Below are positions 27,657-37,024 of a DNA stretch of 64,000 nucleotides, one piece after another. The notes below the pieces were generated by a model. That model did not search any database, had not been told where the DNA came from, and saw only the letters and a program-made list of their open reading frames with translations. Position 1 is the stretch's first letter. Every line of letters starts with the position of its first letter. The stretch is from Roseiarcus sp963709185 (GTDB lineage Bacteria; Pseudomonadota; Alphaproteobacteria; Rhizobiales; Beijerinckiaceae), in the NCBI GenBank assembly GCA_963709185.1, contig CAVPVQ010000012.1, forward strand, positions 1 through 64,000. The letters are read 5' to 3'. The translations under genes and the position numbers were made by a program.

Positions 27657-27666
27657 GGTATGATGA
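27657..27666 (+). promoter_or_regulatory. Additional half-site GGTATGATGA
   Basis: An exact second copy of the 10-base GGTATGATGA stands 61 bases, about six helical turns, from the first in the same orientation. This spacing is compatible with cooperative binding or looping in the divergent promoter. Confidence 0.55.
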
Positions 27667-27754
27667 CCTAACTTGCACCACGTTAACGTCTGTGTCATGA
27701 CAGCAATCGTTCAATCGTCCGGGCAATCCGTGGACAGGTCATGGGGAGGAAAGA

Positions 27755-28786
27755 ATGAAGGTCAGTCTCAGAGCGAGCGTGGCGGTCTTGGCCGCGGTTC
27801 CTATGTTGGCGGTCGCAATGACGGACGCTTATGCGTCCTCAGACAAGCCGGTTATCGCTTTGTCGAACGCCTACTACGGCAACACCTGGCGCCACCAGAT
27901 GGTCGAGGCCTTCGAAGCCTCGGCCAAGGAAGCGCAGGCGGCGGGCAAGATCGCCGGCTATGTCGTGCTCAACGGCGACGGCAGCGTCGCCCAGCAGAAC
28001 AGCCAGATCGCCGAACTGATCCTCAAGGGCGTCGACGCCATCGCGGTCGACGCCGCCTCGGAAACCGCCGTCAACGGGGTGATCGAAAAAGCCTGCGCCG
28101 CCGGCATCAAGGTCGTCACCTTCGATTCCGTCGCCTCGGCGCCCTGCAACTACCAGCTCAATTTCGACTTCAAGGGCTACAAGCAGGAGGAGGCCGAATG
28201 GGTCTTCAAGAAGCTGGGCGGCAAGGGCAACGTGCTTCAGGTGCGTGGCGTCAAAGGCTCGGCGCCGGACAATGACATGTTCAATGCGCAGGAAGCGGCG
28301 CTGAAGAAATACCCCGACATCAAGGTCGTCGCCACCGTCTACGGGCAGGCGACCGCCTCCGTGGCGCAATCGGCGATCGCCAATGTTCTGCCGAGCCTCC
28401 CGCATGTCGACGCGGTGCTGGGCCAGGGCGGCAGCGACGATTTCGGCATCGCCCAGGCGTTCGACCAGTTCGGCGGCGCCTACAAGGACAAGCCGCCGAT
28501 CATCGAGGGCGGCGGCAGCACGGATTTCATCAAATGGTGGGCGGCCAAGAGCGCCAGCGGCTACACGACGATCTCGATGAACACTACGCCGGGCATCGGC
28601 GGCGCCGCGTTCTGGCTCAGCCTCGCCCTGGTCAAGGGCGCCGAAGCGCCGAAACTGATGATCATGCCGGTGGCCACCGTCACCCAGGACAATCTCAAGG
28701 ATTTCGCCAATCTGCCCTCGGGCATGATCATCAGCCCTTCCTATACCGATGAATGGGTCGCCAAGAATCTGCTGGCCAAGAAATGA
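27755..28786 (+). CDS. CUT2 sugar-binding protein
   Basis: A 343-residue periplasmic binding protein with a Sec leader (VAVLAAVPMLAVAMTDAYA-SSDK). The fold pattern is ribose-binding-like: ALSNAYYGNTWRHQMVEAFE, GVDAIAVDAASETAVNGVIE, VLGQGGSDDFGIAQAFD and IEGGGSTDFIKWW. It differs clearly from the binding protein at 25705, so the two importers likely recognise different ligands. A GGGGAGGAAAGA ribosome site precedes the ATG. It is the first gene of a rightward operon controlled from the operator region shared with apnO. Hairpins separate it from the next gene. Confidence 0.9.
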   Translation: MKVSLRASVAVLAAVPMLAVAMTDAYASSDKPVIALSNAYYGNTWRHQMVEAFEASAKEAQAAGKIAGYVVLNGDGSVAQQNSQIAELILKGVDAIAVDAASETAVNGVIEKACAAGIKVVTFDSVASAPCNYQLNFDFKGYKQEEAEWVFKKLGGKGNVLQVRGVKGSAPDNDMFNAQEAALKKYPDIKVVATVYGQATASVAQSAIANVLPSLPHVDAVLGQGGSDDFGIAQAFDQFGGAYKDKPPIIEGGGSTDFIKWWAAKSASGYTTISMNTTPGIGGAAFWLSLALVKGAEAPKLMIMPVATVTQDNLKDFANLPSGMIISPSYTDEWVAKNLLAKK

Positions 28787-28808
28787 GCCGGACGGGTTGA
28801 TCAACGAG

Positions 28809-28871
28809 TTCGGGCGGCGGAAGAGTTCGCGCCCGAATATCCCTGCCGGGCGATCCTCCCCGTCCGGCAGG
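28809..28871 (+). repeat. Two inverted repeats after the binding-protein gene
   Basis: TTCGGGC (28809-28815) faces GCCCGAA (28831-28837), and CCTGCCGG (28842-28849) faces CCGGCAGG (28864-28871). They lie between the binding-protein gene and the fused transporter gene. They lack a T-run and probably act as transcript-stabilising or attenuating hairpins. Confidence 0.5.
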
Positions 28872-28896
28872 GCCGGCTTCCGACTGAAGGCGACAG

Positions 28897-31389
28897 ATGG
28901 TTGCCACCGAAACGGCCTTGGCGAGCGCTCCCGACCATGCTTCGCAAGCGGGCGTCGAGTCCGCCTCCGGTCCCCTACTCTCTCTAATCGGCGTCACGAA
29001 GTCCTTCGGCCCCACCAACGCCAACAGCGACATTTCGCTCTCCATCGCGCGCGGCGTCGTGCTCGGCCTCGTCGGCGGAAACGGCGCGGGCAAGAGCACG
29101 CTGATGCGCATTCTGTGCGGCGTCACGAGGCCGGACGCCGGGCGGCTCGAATTTGCCGGCAGGACGCTGGCGTTCGATTACTACAATCCGGGCGATGCGC
29201 AGGCGATAGGCATCCGCATCGCGCACCAGGAGCTTTCGCTCTGCGCCAACCTGACGGTCGCCGAGAATTTCTTTCTGGAGGCGGCCGAAGCGGCCAGGGC
29301 TCTGCCGGGGTGGCGCGACATCTACAGAGGCCGCGCGCGCGCTGCGCTCGACGCCGTATTTCCCGGCAATTCCATTGCAGTCGACCGCGAGGTGAGCGCG
29401 CTGCCGATCGGCGAACGCCAGATGGTGGAGATCGCGCGCGTCGCGGCGACGCCCGATGTGAAACTCATCATTCTGGACGAACCGACCTCATCGCTGGGCG
29501 CCGAGCGCAGTCAGCAATTGCGCGCCTATGTCCACGCTCAGGCGGCCAAAGGCGTCTCCTTCATTTTCATAAGCCACAAATTGTTCGAGATCATCGACGT
29601 CGCGATGCGCGTCGCTGTGCTGCGAAACGGCAGGCTGGTCTGGCACGGCGTCTCGAAGAACGTCGGCGTCCCCGATCTCGTCCGATTGATGGGCGGAGAA
29701 GCCGCTGCGACGCCGGGCTCCTCGCACGCGAAGGCGGATCTTGCGACGGCGGCCATCAGAGTCCGCATCGCCGGCGATGTCGTGGCGACGCTGGGGTGTG
29801 ACGTGGAACTGCGCGAAGGGGAGGTCGTCGGCCTTGCCGGGCTCGAGGGCGGCGGCCAGAAGGAACTGCTCCATCGCATCTTCTCGCCCAGCCGCGGCAA
29901 GCAATCGACGATCGCCAGGAACGGAGAAGCGAGCTTCGTGTCCGGCGACCGTTTGCGCGAGGGTGTTTTCCCGCTGTGGAGCGTCCTGGCGAATATCGGC
30001 CTCGGCCAGATCGCCGGCTTCCCGATGTTTCGGCTTCTGTCGGGCGAAGAGGAACGAGGGATCGTATCGCCGGCGGCCACGCGCCTGCGGCTGGATGTCG
30101 ATCGACTGAGATCGGGAATCCTCGAGTTGAGCGGCGGCAATCAGCAGAAGGCGCTCGTCGCGCGCGCCCTCGTCGCCGATGCGCCGATCATTCTGCTCGA
30201 CGATCCGACACGCGGCGTCGACGTCGCGGCGAAGCGCGATTTCTATCAATTGACCGGCGAGATCGCCCGGTCGGGGCGGCTGGTCATCTGGCACTCGACG
30301 GAGGACGTGGAATTCCTCGAATGCGACCGTGTCCTCGTTTTCGCCAATGGACGGATTGTCGCGGAACTGCGCGACGATGCGATCACCGAACAGGCCATCG
30401 TCGACGCTTCGTTCGCCGCAGCGACGAAGCGCGCGGCCGAGGGCGATGCCGGGGCGATCGCAAGCGCCTGGACGAAGACGCTCGCTAGCGGGGCGCCTTT
30501 CGTCAGCCTCGCGGTCATATTGGCTGCGATGGCGGTCCTGAATCCGCGGATCGCCTCGGTGTTCGGGCTCGATCTGCTGCTTTGGTCGGCCGTTCCGGTC
30601 GCGCTCGTCGCCCTGGCCCAGATGTTCGTCGTAGGCGGCAGCGAAATCGATCTCGGCATCGGCGCTTTCGCGGGATTGATCAATGTCGTCAGCGCCACCC
30701 TTCTAGTCAACACGCCGAGCGTCGCAATCCTGTCCTTCGCCGGCGCGCTGATCGCCTATTGCGCGCTTGGTGCATTGATCCAATTACGCAAAATCCCGGC
30801 GATCGTCGTGACTTTGGGCGCCTCCTTCGTCTGGAGCGGTCTCGCCTATACCTTGCAACCGACGCCGGGTGGATCGAGCCCCGAATGGCTGACGGCCGCG
30901 ATAGGTTGGTCGATCCACGGCGTTCCGACTTCGCTCGTCGTGCTCGTCATCATCGCGGCGGCCGCCTTTGCGGTCGATCGCACGCCATTCGGCGTCGCCC
31001 TGCGTGCCTTCGGCGCCAACCCTGCGGCGATGAGTCGAGCAGGCTGGTCGGCGGCGAAATACGCGGCGTTGCGTTATCTCGTCGCGGGCGTCTTTGGTCT
31101 GCTCGCTGGCCTGTCGCTGACGGCGATAAATACCGCAAGCGATTACAACTCAGGCGGCAGCTACACGTTGCTTTCGGTCGCGGCGGTCGTCATCGGCGGA
31201 TGCAGCCTCGCTGGCGGCTTGATCTCTCCGCTCGGCGTCGTGGCGGGGTCGGTCACCCTATCCTTGATCGGCGCGCTTCTCGGCATGCTCAGCGTCAGTT
31301 CCGACTACAACGCCGCGGTTCAAGGCGTCCTGCTACTGATGATCCTGGCAGTGAAAGCCATCGCCAATAGGGGAAGCCGCGACGCATGA
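28897..31389 (+). CDS. Fused CUT2 ABC transporter ATPase-permease
   Basis: An 830-residue protein in which a complete RbsA-type tandem ATPase is joined in frame to an RbsC-type permease. ATPase part (about residues 25-515): Walker A GGNGAGKSTLM (60-70), AHQELSLCANLTV, LPIGERQMVEIARV, LIILDEPTSSLG; the second ABC half has a degenerate GLEGGGQKELL, then LSGGNQQKALVARAL and LLDDPTRGVDVAAK. Permease part (about 530-830): GGSEIDLGIGAFAGL, RKIPAIVVTLGASFVW, AFGANPAAMSRAG, VVIGGCSLAGGLISPLG. The two are normally separate polypeptides. No stop, start or frame change lies at the junction near 30480. The next gene overlaps its stop as ATGA. The fusion dictates fixed one-to-one stoichiometry. Confidence 0.92.
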   Translation: MVATETALASAPDHASQAGVESASGPLLSLIGVTKSFGPTNANSDISLSIARGVVLGLVGGNGAGKSTLMRILCGVTRPDAGRLEFAGRTLAFDYYNPGDAQAIGIRIAHQELSLCANLTVAENFFLEAAEAARALPGWRDIYRGRARAALDAVFPGNSIAVDREVSALPIGERQMVEIARVAATPDVKLIILDEPTSSLGAERSQQLRAYVHAQAAKGVSFIFISHKLFEIIDVAMRVAVLRNGRLVWHGVSKNVGVPDLVRLMGGEAAATPGSSHAKADLATAAIRVRIAGDVVATLGCDVELREGEVVGLAGLEGGGQKELLHRIFSPSRGKQSTIARNGEASFVSGDRLREGVFPLWSVLANIGLGQIAGFPMFRLLSGEEERGIVSPAATRLRLDVDRLRSGILELSGGNQQKALVARALVADAPIILLDDPTRGVDVAAKRDFYQLTGEIARSGRLVIWHSTEDVEFLECDRVLVFANGRIVAELRDDAITEQAIVDASFAAATKRAAEGDAGAIASAWTKTLASGAPFVSLAVILAAMAVLNPRIASVFGLDLLLWSAVPVALVALAQMFVVGGSEIDLGIGAFAGLINVVSATLLVNTPSVAILSFAGALIAYCALGALIQLRKIPAIVVTLGASFVWSGLAYTLQPTPGGSSPEWLTAAIGWSIHGVPTSLVVLVIIAAAAFAVDRTPFGVALRAFGANPAAMSRAGWSAAKYAALRYLVAGVFGLLAGLSLTAINTASDYNSGGSYTLLSVAAVVIGGCSLAGGLISPLGVVAGSVTLSLIGALLGMLSVSSDYNAAVQGVLLLMILAVKAIANRGSRDA

Positions 31390-32384
31390 AGACGGTCGAC
31401 CTTGCACACTTATCGGATTGGACCACCCGCAATCGCTGGATCTGGTCCCTGCTCGGCGTACTGATCCTATGGGCGCTACTGTCGGTGGCGACCAGCCAAT
31501 TGAGCCTGAGTAGTCTCTCTGGAGTCGCGATTTCCAGCTCGTTCTTGGTGCTCGTGGCGTTAGGCCAGATGGCGGTTGTCACCACGGGGGGCGGAAACAT
31601 TGACCTTTCGATCGCCAGCGTCATGACGCTAAGCGCCTACGCCGCCCTGATCGTCATCGGCGGTCATGACAGCCGCCTTGCGATCGGCGTCGCCGCTACA
31701 TTGGGATTGGGTCTTGTGGTCGGCGCAATAAACGCCGCGCTCGTGCTCCTTGCGCGCATTCCATCGATCATCGCGACTTTGGCGACGGGCTACATCCTGG
31801 CGACCGCCTCGCTGCTCGCCAATCGCGCCATCCCCGGCTTTGCGATTGCACCGTCGCTGCGGGTGATCGCGACCGCGCGCGTCGCCGGCGTTCCGATCAT
31901 GGCGATCGTCGCAATCGTAGTCGTGGGTGCTACCTCCCTTGTCCTCGACCGAACTGCGTATGGACGCACGCTTTCGGCCTTGGGCCAGAACGCAATGGCG
32001 GCGCGCCTTGCCGGGGTCAGAACGATCCGTGTCGCGGCGGGCGCATTTCTCGCCAGTTCGGTTCTCGCGGCCTTCACGGGTCTGCTCCTCGGCGCCTATG
32101 TTGGCGGCGCCTTTCTGGAAATGGGGCAACCCTACCTGCTGCAATCGCTCGGTGCGGTGGTTCTCGGGGGTACCCTGATCTTCGGCGGGTCGGCGACATC
32201 GGTTGGAACCTTGTTCGGCGCGATGCTGCTCGTGCTCATCGTCACGACCATGCAGATCGCAAAATTGCCCGCGGGAACCCAGGATGTGGTCGAAGGAGTG
32301 GTGATCATCGCCGTGCTCGCGCTGGCGGGCGGCGGGAGCCTCCGCCGGCGCAGTGGACTTCCAAGCACTGGCGCCGCCAAATAA
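31386..32384 (+). CDS. CUT2 ABC transporter permease, partner of the fused transporter
   Basis: A 332-residue RbsC-type permease: TTGGGNIDLSIASVMTLSAY, RIPSIIATLATGYILA, ALGQNAMAARLAGV and VVLGGTLIFGGSATSVGT. It overlaps the fused gene by 4 bases. With the permease domain of that protein it would form a heteromeric channel, as in AraH-less importers that carry two different RbsC-type subunits. It is the last gene of the operon; no catabolic gene follows, so its ligand is assigned only through the shared regulator. Confidence 0.9.
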   Translation: MKTVDLAHLSDWTTRNRWIWSLLGVLILWALLSVATSQLSLSSLSGVAISSSFLVLVALGQMAVVTTGGGNIDLSIASVMTLSAYAALIVIGGHDSRLAIGVAATLGLGLVVGAINAALVLLARIPSIIATLATGYILATASLLANRAIPGFAIAPSLRVIATARVAGVPIMAIVAIVVVGATSLVLDRTAYGRTLSALGQNAMAARLAGVRTIRVAAGAFLASSVLAAFTGLLLGAYVGGAFLEMGQPYLLQSLGAVVLGGTLIFGGSATSVGTLFGAMLLVLIVTTMQIAKLPAGTQDVVEGVVIIAVLALAGGGSLRRRSGLPSTGAAK

Positions 32385-32570
32385 CGTCGAGGGCGCTCCG
32401 ATCTCATAACAAAATGAAAAGGGAGCGTCACGGACGCCTGACGGCCGGGAGGCATTCCTCTGTTGCTGGGCGGTGTCTCGAAACAAGGCTGGCCCATAAG
32501 CCGAGGCAGCGGGCCTACAGCGAACGGGATCAACCTTTGCTAATGTTCGTTAGCGCTTGCCGGATAAGCG

Positions 32571-33302
32571 TCAAATACGATTCTCATAGAGCAGACGGGC
32601 GGGGATCGTTCCCTCCAACTCGCGGATGTCTGCGAGGACGCGCTGACTGTCGGCTGCGGAGGCGTCGATGTCCAACACAGCATAGCCGATGTCGCTGCGC
32701 GTCTCGTAATACTGAGCCGCAATGTTGACGGAGTGCCGCGCGAGCGCATCGTTCAGTTTTCCGAGCATACCGGGCAGGTTGCGCTGAACCTGTATGAACC
32801 GCGTTCCCACCGGTCTTGCCGACAATTGGGCCTGCGGGAAATTCACGGCGCCCAATGTCGAACCCGTGTCGCTATAGTCGATCAGTTTACGCGCGACCTC
32901 CTCCCCGATCCGCTCCTGGGCCTCCTCTGTCGACCCGCCGATGTGCGGGGTCAAGATCACATTGTGCAAGCCTTGCAAGGGCGAGACGAAGCGCTCGACA
33001 TTGGAGCCAGGCTCAACTGGGAAGACGTCGATCGCCGCGCCGCGCAGCCTCCCTTCGAGCAACGTCTCCGCCAACGCCTCAAGATCGACAACAGTGCCGC
33101 GGCTGTTGTTGATAAGATACGCGCCAGGCTTCATAGCCGCGATCTTAGACTTGCCAATCAAGCGATGCGTCGCGGGCGTCTCCGGCACATGCAAGGTCAC
33201 GACATCGCTTTGAGCAAGCAGGTCGCGCAATGTCGCGGTCGGCTCGGTGTTGCCGTGGCGGAGCTTATCTGTGTGATCATAGAAGATAACCCTCATGCCT
33301 AG
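32571..33302 (-). pseudogene. serA: 3' fragment of serA (D-3-phosphoglycerate dehydrogenase)
   Basis: The fragment carries the second half of the NAD domain (MKPGAYLINNSRGTVVDLEA, AIDVFPVEP, NVILTPHIGGSTEEAQERIG) and the C-terminal ACT domain (NLPGMLGKLNDALARHSVNI). The N-terminal about 170 residues and the GxGxxG motif are absent. The serA sequence starts at LGMRVIFYDH exactly where the IS701 remnant ends (33302/33303). A complete serA must exist elsewhere if the host is prototrophic. An open frame runs from the IS into this fragment, but the fusion product would have no plausible function. Confidence 0.88.
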
Positions 33303-34167
33303 CATTACAGTTGTGATTTTGTTTTGAAGTGGGCTTTTTGCGCTGCGGCTTGATGAGCTCGGCGCCAGAGCGACCATGTGATGACATAGGCGGGTTGGAT
33401 GCGCTTTCGCGCGAGACGCTGCGCTATCCGATGGATTTCCTGAATCGACCAACGAATGAGGCTGGACGCTTTCGCACCGCGCTCGAGGTTTTTTGGGCGC
33501 AGGCTGATTGGCCTTATGTCGGATGGCCGCCATCATGGCGAAGGCGAGCATGACAAACGAGACGTGACGATGCCACCCGTGCCAGGAACGGGTCTCGTTG
33601 TGATCGAGCCCAAACTCGTTCTTGGCGGTCTCGAAACTGTCCTCGATCGCCCAGCGATGACCCTCGATCCCGACCAGCGTCTTGATCGAGGTTCCCGCCG
33701 GACACCAAGTGGTGAAGTAGGCGAGATCGCCATCGGCAATATGGCGTCGGATTAAGAGTCCGCGCGTCCACAAACCATGGTTTTCTTGGTTGAACGCTTC
33801 GGCTTCCAGGTCGGCCAGCTCGAGGTAACACCAGTCATGCAGGCGCGGCCCCTTGGTTCCGGCGCCCGCCGACAGGCGCTTCCAATCCGACGGCCCCAAG
33901 GCGTTGGCGATTGCCGCGGCCGTGCCGGCCACTCGACGCGGCTTGTCCCACGAGCCAAAGACATGGGTGGCGTCGACGCCGAGCACGTAGCCCTTGCCGG
34001 CGCGGCGCAGGTCGCGCTCGATATCGCCGACGCCATAGACCGTATCGGCCGCCACCCAGCCAAACGGCACACGCGCCGCGATCGCGCGCTCGATCATCGC
34101 CGCCGCCAGTCGAGGCTTCGTCGCGAAGCTGACGTCGCTGGGCACAGAGGCGGCCTTCAGGCCGCTA
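33303..34167 (-). mobile_element. IS701-family transposase remnant
   Basis: The remnant encodes the central and C-terminal part of an IS701/DDE_5-type transposase: VPSDVSFATKPRLA, FGWVAADTVYGVGDIERDL, GYVLGVDATHVFG and EGHRWAIEDSFETAKNEFGL (catalytic Glu region) with RHVSFVMLAFAMMA. The N-terminal portion with the first catalytic Asp is gone. A frameshift near 33480 puts the true C-terminus (FKTKSQL then TAA) in another frame, ending at the element edge near 33303. The left edge meets a truncated lacI, so the copy cannot transpose on its own. Confidence 0.85.
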
Positions 34168-34734
34168 TTCCCGATCGTCGCAATTGATCAGCAGATGGAG
34201 GGGCTGGATAGTGTTCGCGCTGACCATTTCGACGGCGGGCGGCTGATGGCCGAGCATGCGATCGCCCTACGGCACCGTAAAATCGGCCTCCTGTCCGGCA
34301 TCCAGGAGCTGTTTAGCAGCAGAGAACGCAGACAAGGGTTTATCGAAGCTGCGCGTGGCAGATTGGAGATTTGCTGGGACATCAACGTACCGCTGACGCC
34401 CAAGCTTCCGCCCGACGCCATCAAGGCCATATGTCGTAGAGATGTAACGATGCTCGTTTGTGTAAACGACCTGATCGCCATGGCGGCGCTTAGCATCCTG
34501 AGACAGGAGCGGATTGACGTCCCGAAGGAAATGTCTGTCATCGGGTTCGACGACATGCAGTGGTCGAGTTGGCCCCTGATTGACCTAACGACGGTCCGGC
34601 AGCCCTTGGCGGAACTCGGCCAGAGCGCGGTAGATATCCTTGTCAGACGGCTGGAAGCGCCTGAAGCGGAGGCCGAGGACCTCGTCCTGCCAGTATCCTT
34701 GGTCGAAAGAGGTTCTACAACCCTTGCGGGCTGA
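34158..34734 (+). pseudogene. 3' fragment of a LacI-family regulator
   Basis: Only the ligand-binding domain remains: FPIVAIDQ, ADHFDGGRLMAEHAI, RHRKIGLLSG, LVCVNDLIAMAAL and MSVIGFDDMQWSSWPLIDLT, ending QSAVDILVRRLE. The DNA-binding helix-turn-helix and the first third of the protein are missing. The fragment begins where the IS701 remnant ends, so a deletion has joined the two. It is unlikely to act as a repressor. Confidence 0.85.
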
Positions 34735-35023
34735 GCGCCTGTTCTCAACGGTTAAATTGTCTCGAGTGCGTCCTATGATCCATGTCACTTGGTCAGAGAC
34801 TTGCCAGGATGATTCCCGTTTTGGCATCGCCCCATTTGGCGTCGCCTCCGTCTCGGGGCGGCCGATCAGTTTGCCGAAGAATTCCCCCTCCTTAACTGTG
34901 CTGACGGTGGTCCCAAAGTAGCTGAGGGTCGGACAGCGACAGAAGTGATTTGCGCTTGCGCCTTTGCCAATCAGCGGCGAGACTCCACGGGCCGGAAACG
35001 GCGCATGTGCTGTCCCATCCCTT

Positions 35024-36304
35024 TTATGCCTCGGCTCTGACAAGCGCCGGCGGCGCTCCCTCGAAGGCAAAATCGTTGAGGAATTGCCGTCGCCACAGGA
35101 GATTGCGGTCGACTTCAGTCAACTTGGCCTCTGTGCAGACAGCCGCCCATTGATCTCTTATCACTTTGACCTGATGCTCCGCCAACGCGAGCGCTTCGTC
35201 GCCCGACAGGAGAAATGACGGCGCCGCCTTGAGACAGACGGCGATCTTGCTCAGACGCTCGTTGCCGATGATGAGCATCGCTTGGGTGGCCTCTCCACCG
35301 GCGCGCGCTTGTGGGCAGATGTCGTAGGCTGGCGTAAGCGTAAGGTCACGACCGTCCCAGAACGCCGCGTGATTTCGCGCATGATCGTCAGTGTTTCCGG
35401 AGAGAACGTTGAAGAGCATCCGGGCGAACAGTTCCCTGAGCGTTTCCCTGGGCGCCGTAAAGCGATGACGGATGATCGTTGCAAGGTCTTCGTAGCTGGC
35501 GTAGCGGGCCATCATTTCATCAAGCTCGAGCAGTGTAAGGGCGGAAACCATCGCGCGCCGCCGCCAGCCGTTTCTCATTTTCTCACGATCGAACCTCTCG
35601 ACCAGAAGAATGTCCTTGCCGGCCGCATGTTGGAGTAACACGGGGGCGGCTTTGATGCCGACTGCGACAGCAAGGCGCATGGCGATGTATTCGGCTTTGA
35701 CGACGTTATAGACGTCGCTCTGCGAGGAGAATTTCGCGACGTATTTTCTGTCGCTCGAAACGATCATAGCCTTTGGCCGCGCGCCGCCGATCGAACTGCC
35801 GTGGAACAGCGCCATGTCGAGATCGGGACTGAGGGGTATGCCCTTCTCGACCCGCTCTACGCCGTGCAGGAGATCGTCCAGCGATGCCATCTTCGCCTCG
35901 CGTGCCACGTATGCAGTCGCCGATAACTGGAAATCGAGGGCACCAATCCGGTCGGAACCGGACTCTAACAGATAGGTGAGTTCATCGAGTTCCGCTGTGT
36001 CGATTTCCCGCCGGCGAACGCCTTGTTTGCGATTGATGATGACGCGCCGCCCCCAAGCGTCCGGCGCCGCGTCGCGGATGCAGTTCGGCATCCGCAGCCC
36101 ATTCAAAAGCGGCAAAGGACCTGATCTCAGGGGAAGCTCGGGTTCATAGAGCGAAATCGCATTCTTTCTTGCGAGGTAACTGCGCCCATAGTTGAAGACG
36201 AGTTGGTCGCCTGCGGCAGCTAGCCGCCCCGCGACGATGGGCCGGATTTCATCGGGCATCCATACCCAGACGAAAGCCTCGTTGTAGCCAGTTTCAGAAG
36301 TCAT
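35024..36304 (-). CDS. hipA: HipA-family toxin kinase
   Basis: A 426-residue serine/threonine kinase of the HipA type. The N-terminal subdomain has GRSYLARKNAISLYEPELPL and APDAWGRRVI. The kinase domain has SIGGARPKAMI (nucleotide loop), VAKFSSQSD (Lys), LLVERFDRE, the catalytic NTDDHARNHA and the metal-binding TPAYDICP. HipA toxins phosphorylate aminoacyl-tRNA synthetases and arrest growth unless held by HipB. Its start overlaps the hipB stop by 11 bases. All active-site motifs are present. If hipB really is frameshifted, the toxin would lack a complete antitoxin. Confidence 0.88.
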   Translation of the reverse strand: MTSETGYNEAFVWVWMPDEIRPIVAGRLAAAGDQLVFNYGRSYLARKNAISLYEPELPLRSGPLPLLNGLRMPNCIRDAAPDAWGRRVIINRKQGVRRREIDTAELDELTYLLESGSDRIGALDFQLSATAYVAREAKMASLDDLLHGVERVEKGIPLSPDLDMALFHGSSIGGARPKAMIVSSDRKYVAKFSSQSDVYNVVKAEYIAMRLAVAVGIKAAPVLLQHAAGKDILLVERFDREKMRNGWRRRAMVSALTLLELDEMMARYASYEDLATIIRHRFTAPRETLRELFARMLFNVLSGNTDDHARNHAAFWDGRDLTLTPAYDICPQARAGGEATQAMLIIGNERLSKIAVCLKAAPSFLLSGDEALALAEHQVKVIRDQWAAVCTEAKLTEVDRNLLWRRQFLNDFAFEGAPPALVRAEA

Positions 36305-36633
36305 CCTTGGTCTCGATCCTGGCGAGGCGAACAGCCTTGGGCAACAGCGCGAGCGTCGCCGTATTGGCGCTTATCGTGTTCGCCATCGTCGTCTGATCAG
36401 CATCGAAAAGACGTACGCCGACGATGGCGGCTGATTTCGAACACGGCGCCGATCGCGCAGCCGGGATCTCCCTTCTCGATCCGCTGCACCAAGCCGCGGG
36501 ACAGGCCTGCTCGCTCCGCCAGCTCCGCGGCAGTGAGTTTGCGTTCGATGCGGGTGCGCCGGATGAGCTGCCCTAGCAGCACTACGGCATCGCGGCTGTA
36601 GCGGGAATAAGGGCGCATGACGGGTTTTGGCAT
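36294..36633 (-). pseudogene. hipB: HipB-like XRE antitoxin, one frameshift
   Basis: The helix-turn-helix is clear: LLGQLIRRTRIERKLTAAEL, AERAGLSRGLVQRIEKGD. After IGAVFEIS at about 36433 reading continues in another frame as AIVGVRLFDADQTTMAN, ending LARIETKDDF at the overlap with hipA. One extra base explains this; the corrected length is 112 residues. Loss of the tail might free the toxin, so either the base is a sequencing error or the truncated HTH still represses. Confidence 0.75.
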
Positions 36634-37024
36634 CAGATATCGTATCCCATAAACAGATCATAAAATGCTTATATGACCTATTAGTGGACCATACCGAAAA
36701 TTGACCTCAGTGTCAAATACGCTCTATTAACGATGCTCAAGTGGCTCTTGTGATATATTTATAAATCATTTTATCACGGGCATGACAGGCCCAAAGCCGA
36801 TCGACGCTATAGTCCTCCAAAATGATTGAATCGGACAGGGTCAAAAGAGCCGATTTACATCAATTGCCTCCCCATTGCCGATCATTGAGGCATTCCGCTG
36901 ACAGTTCGCAAGCCGCCTCAGAGGCCACACGAGCCATCGAGCGCCGTGAATCGGAGACCCCGCGGCTCAAGGCTTCAGATCGCCGGCCAATTTCTTCGCC
37001 ATTCTTCCGGGTGAAAGTCCGTAC
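36634..37024. other. 391-base AT-rich gap: hipBA promoter region and IS flank
   Basis: No gene was seen. The first half is much richer in A/T than the rest of the window. It holds a near-palindrome TGATATATTTATAAATCA (36751-36768), a possible regulatory site of the leftward hipBA pair. The second half returns to high GC and runs into the transposase gene; it may contain the right end of that element. Confidence 0.45.

Noticed and set aside
32571..34145. Functional transposase-SerA fusion protein
   Set aside because: The open frame crosses an IS end and joins two truncated, unrelated genes; the transposase tail in it is out of frame.
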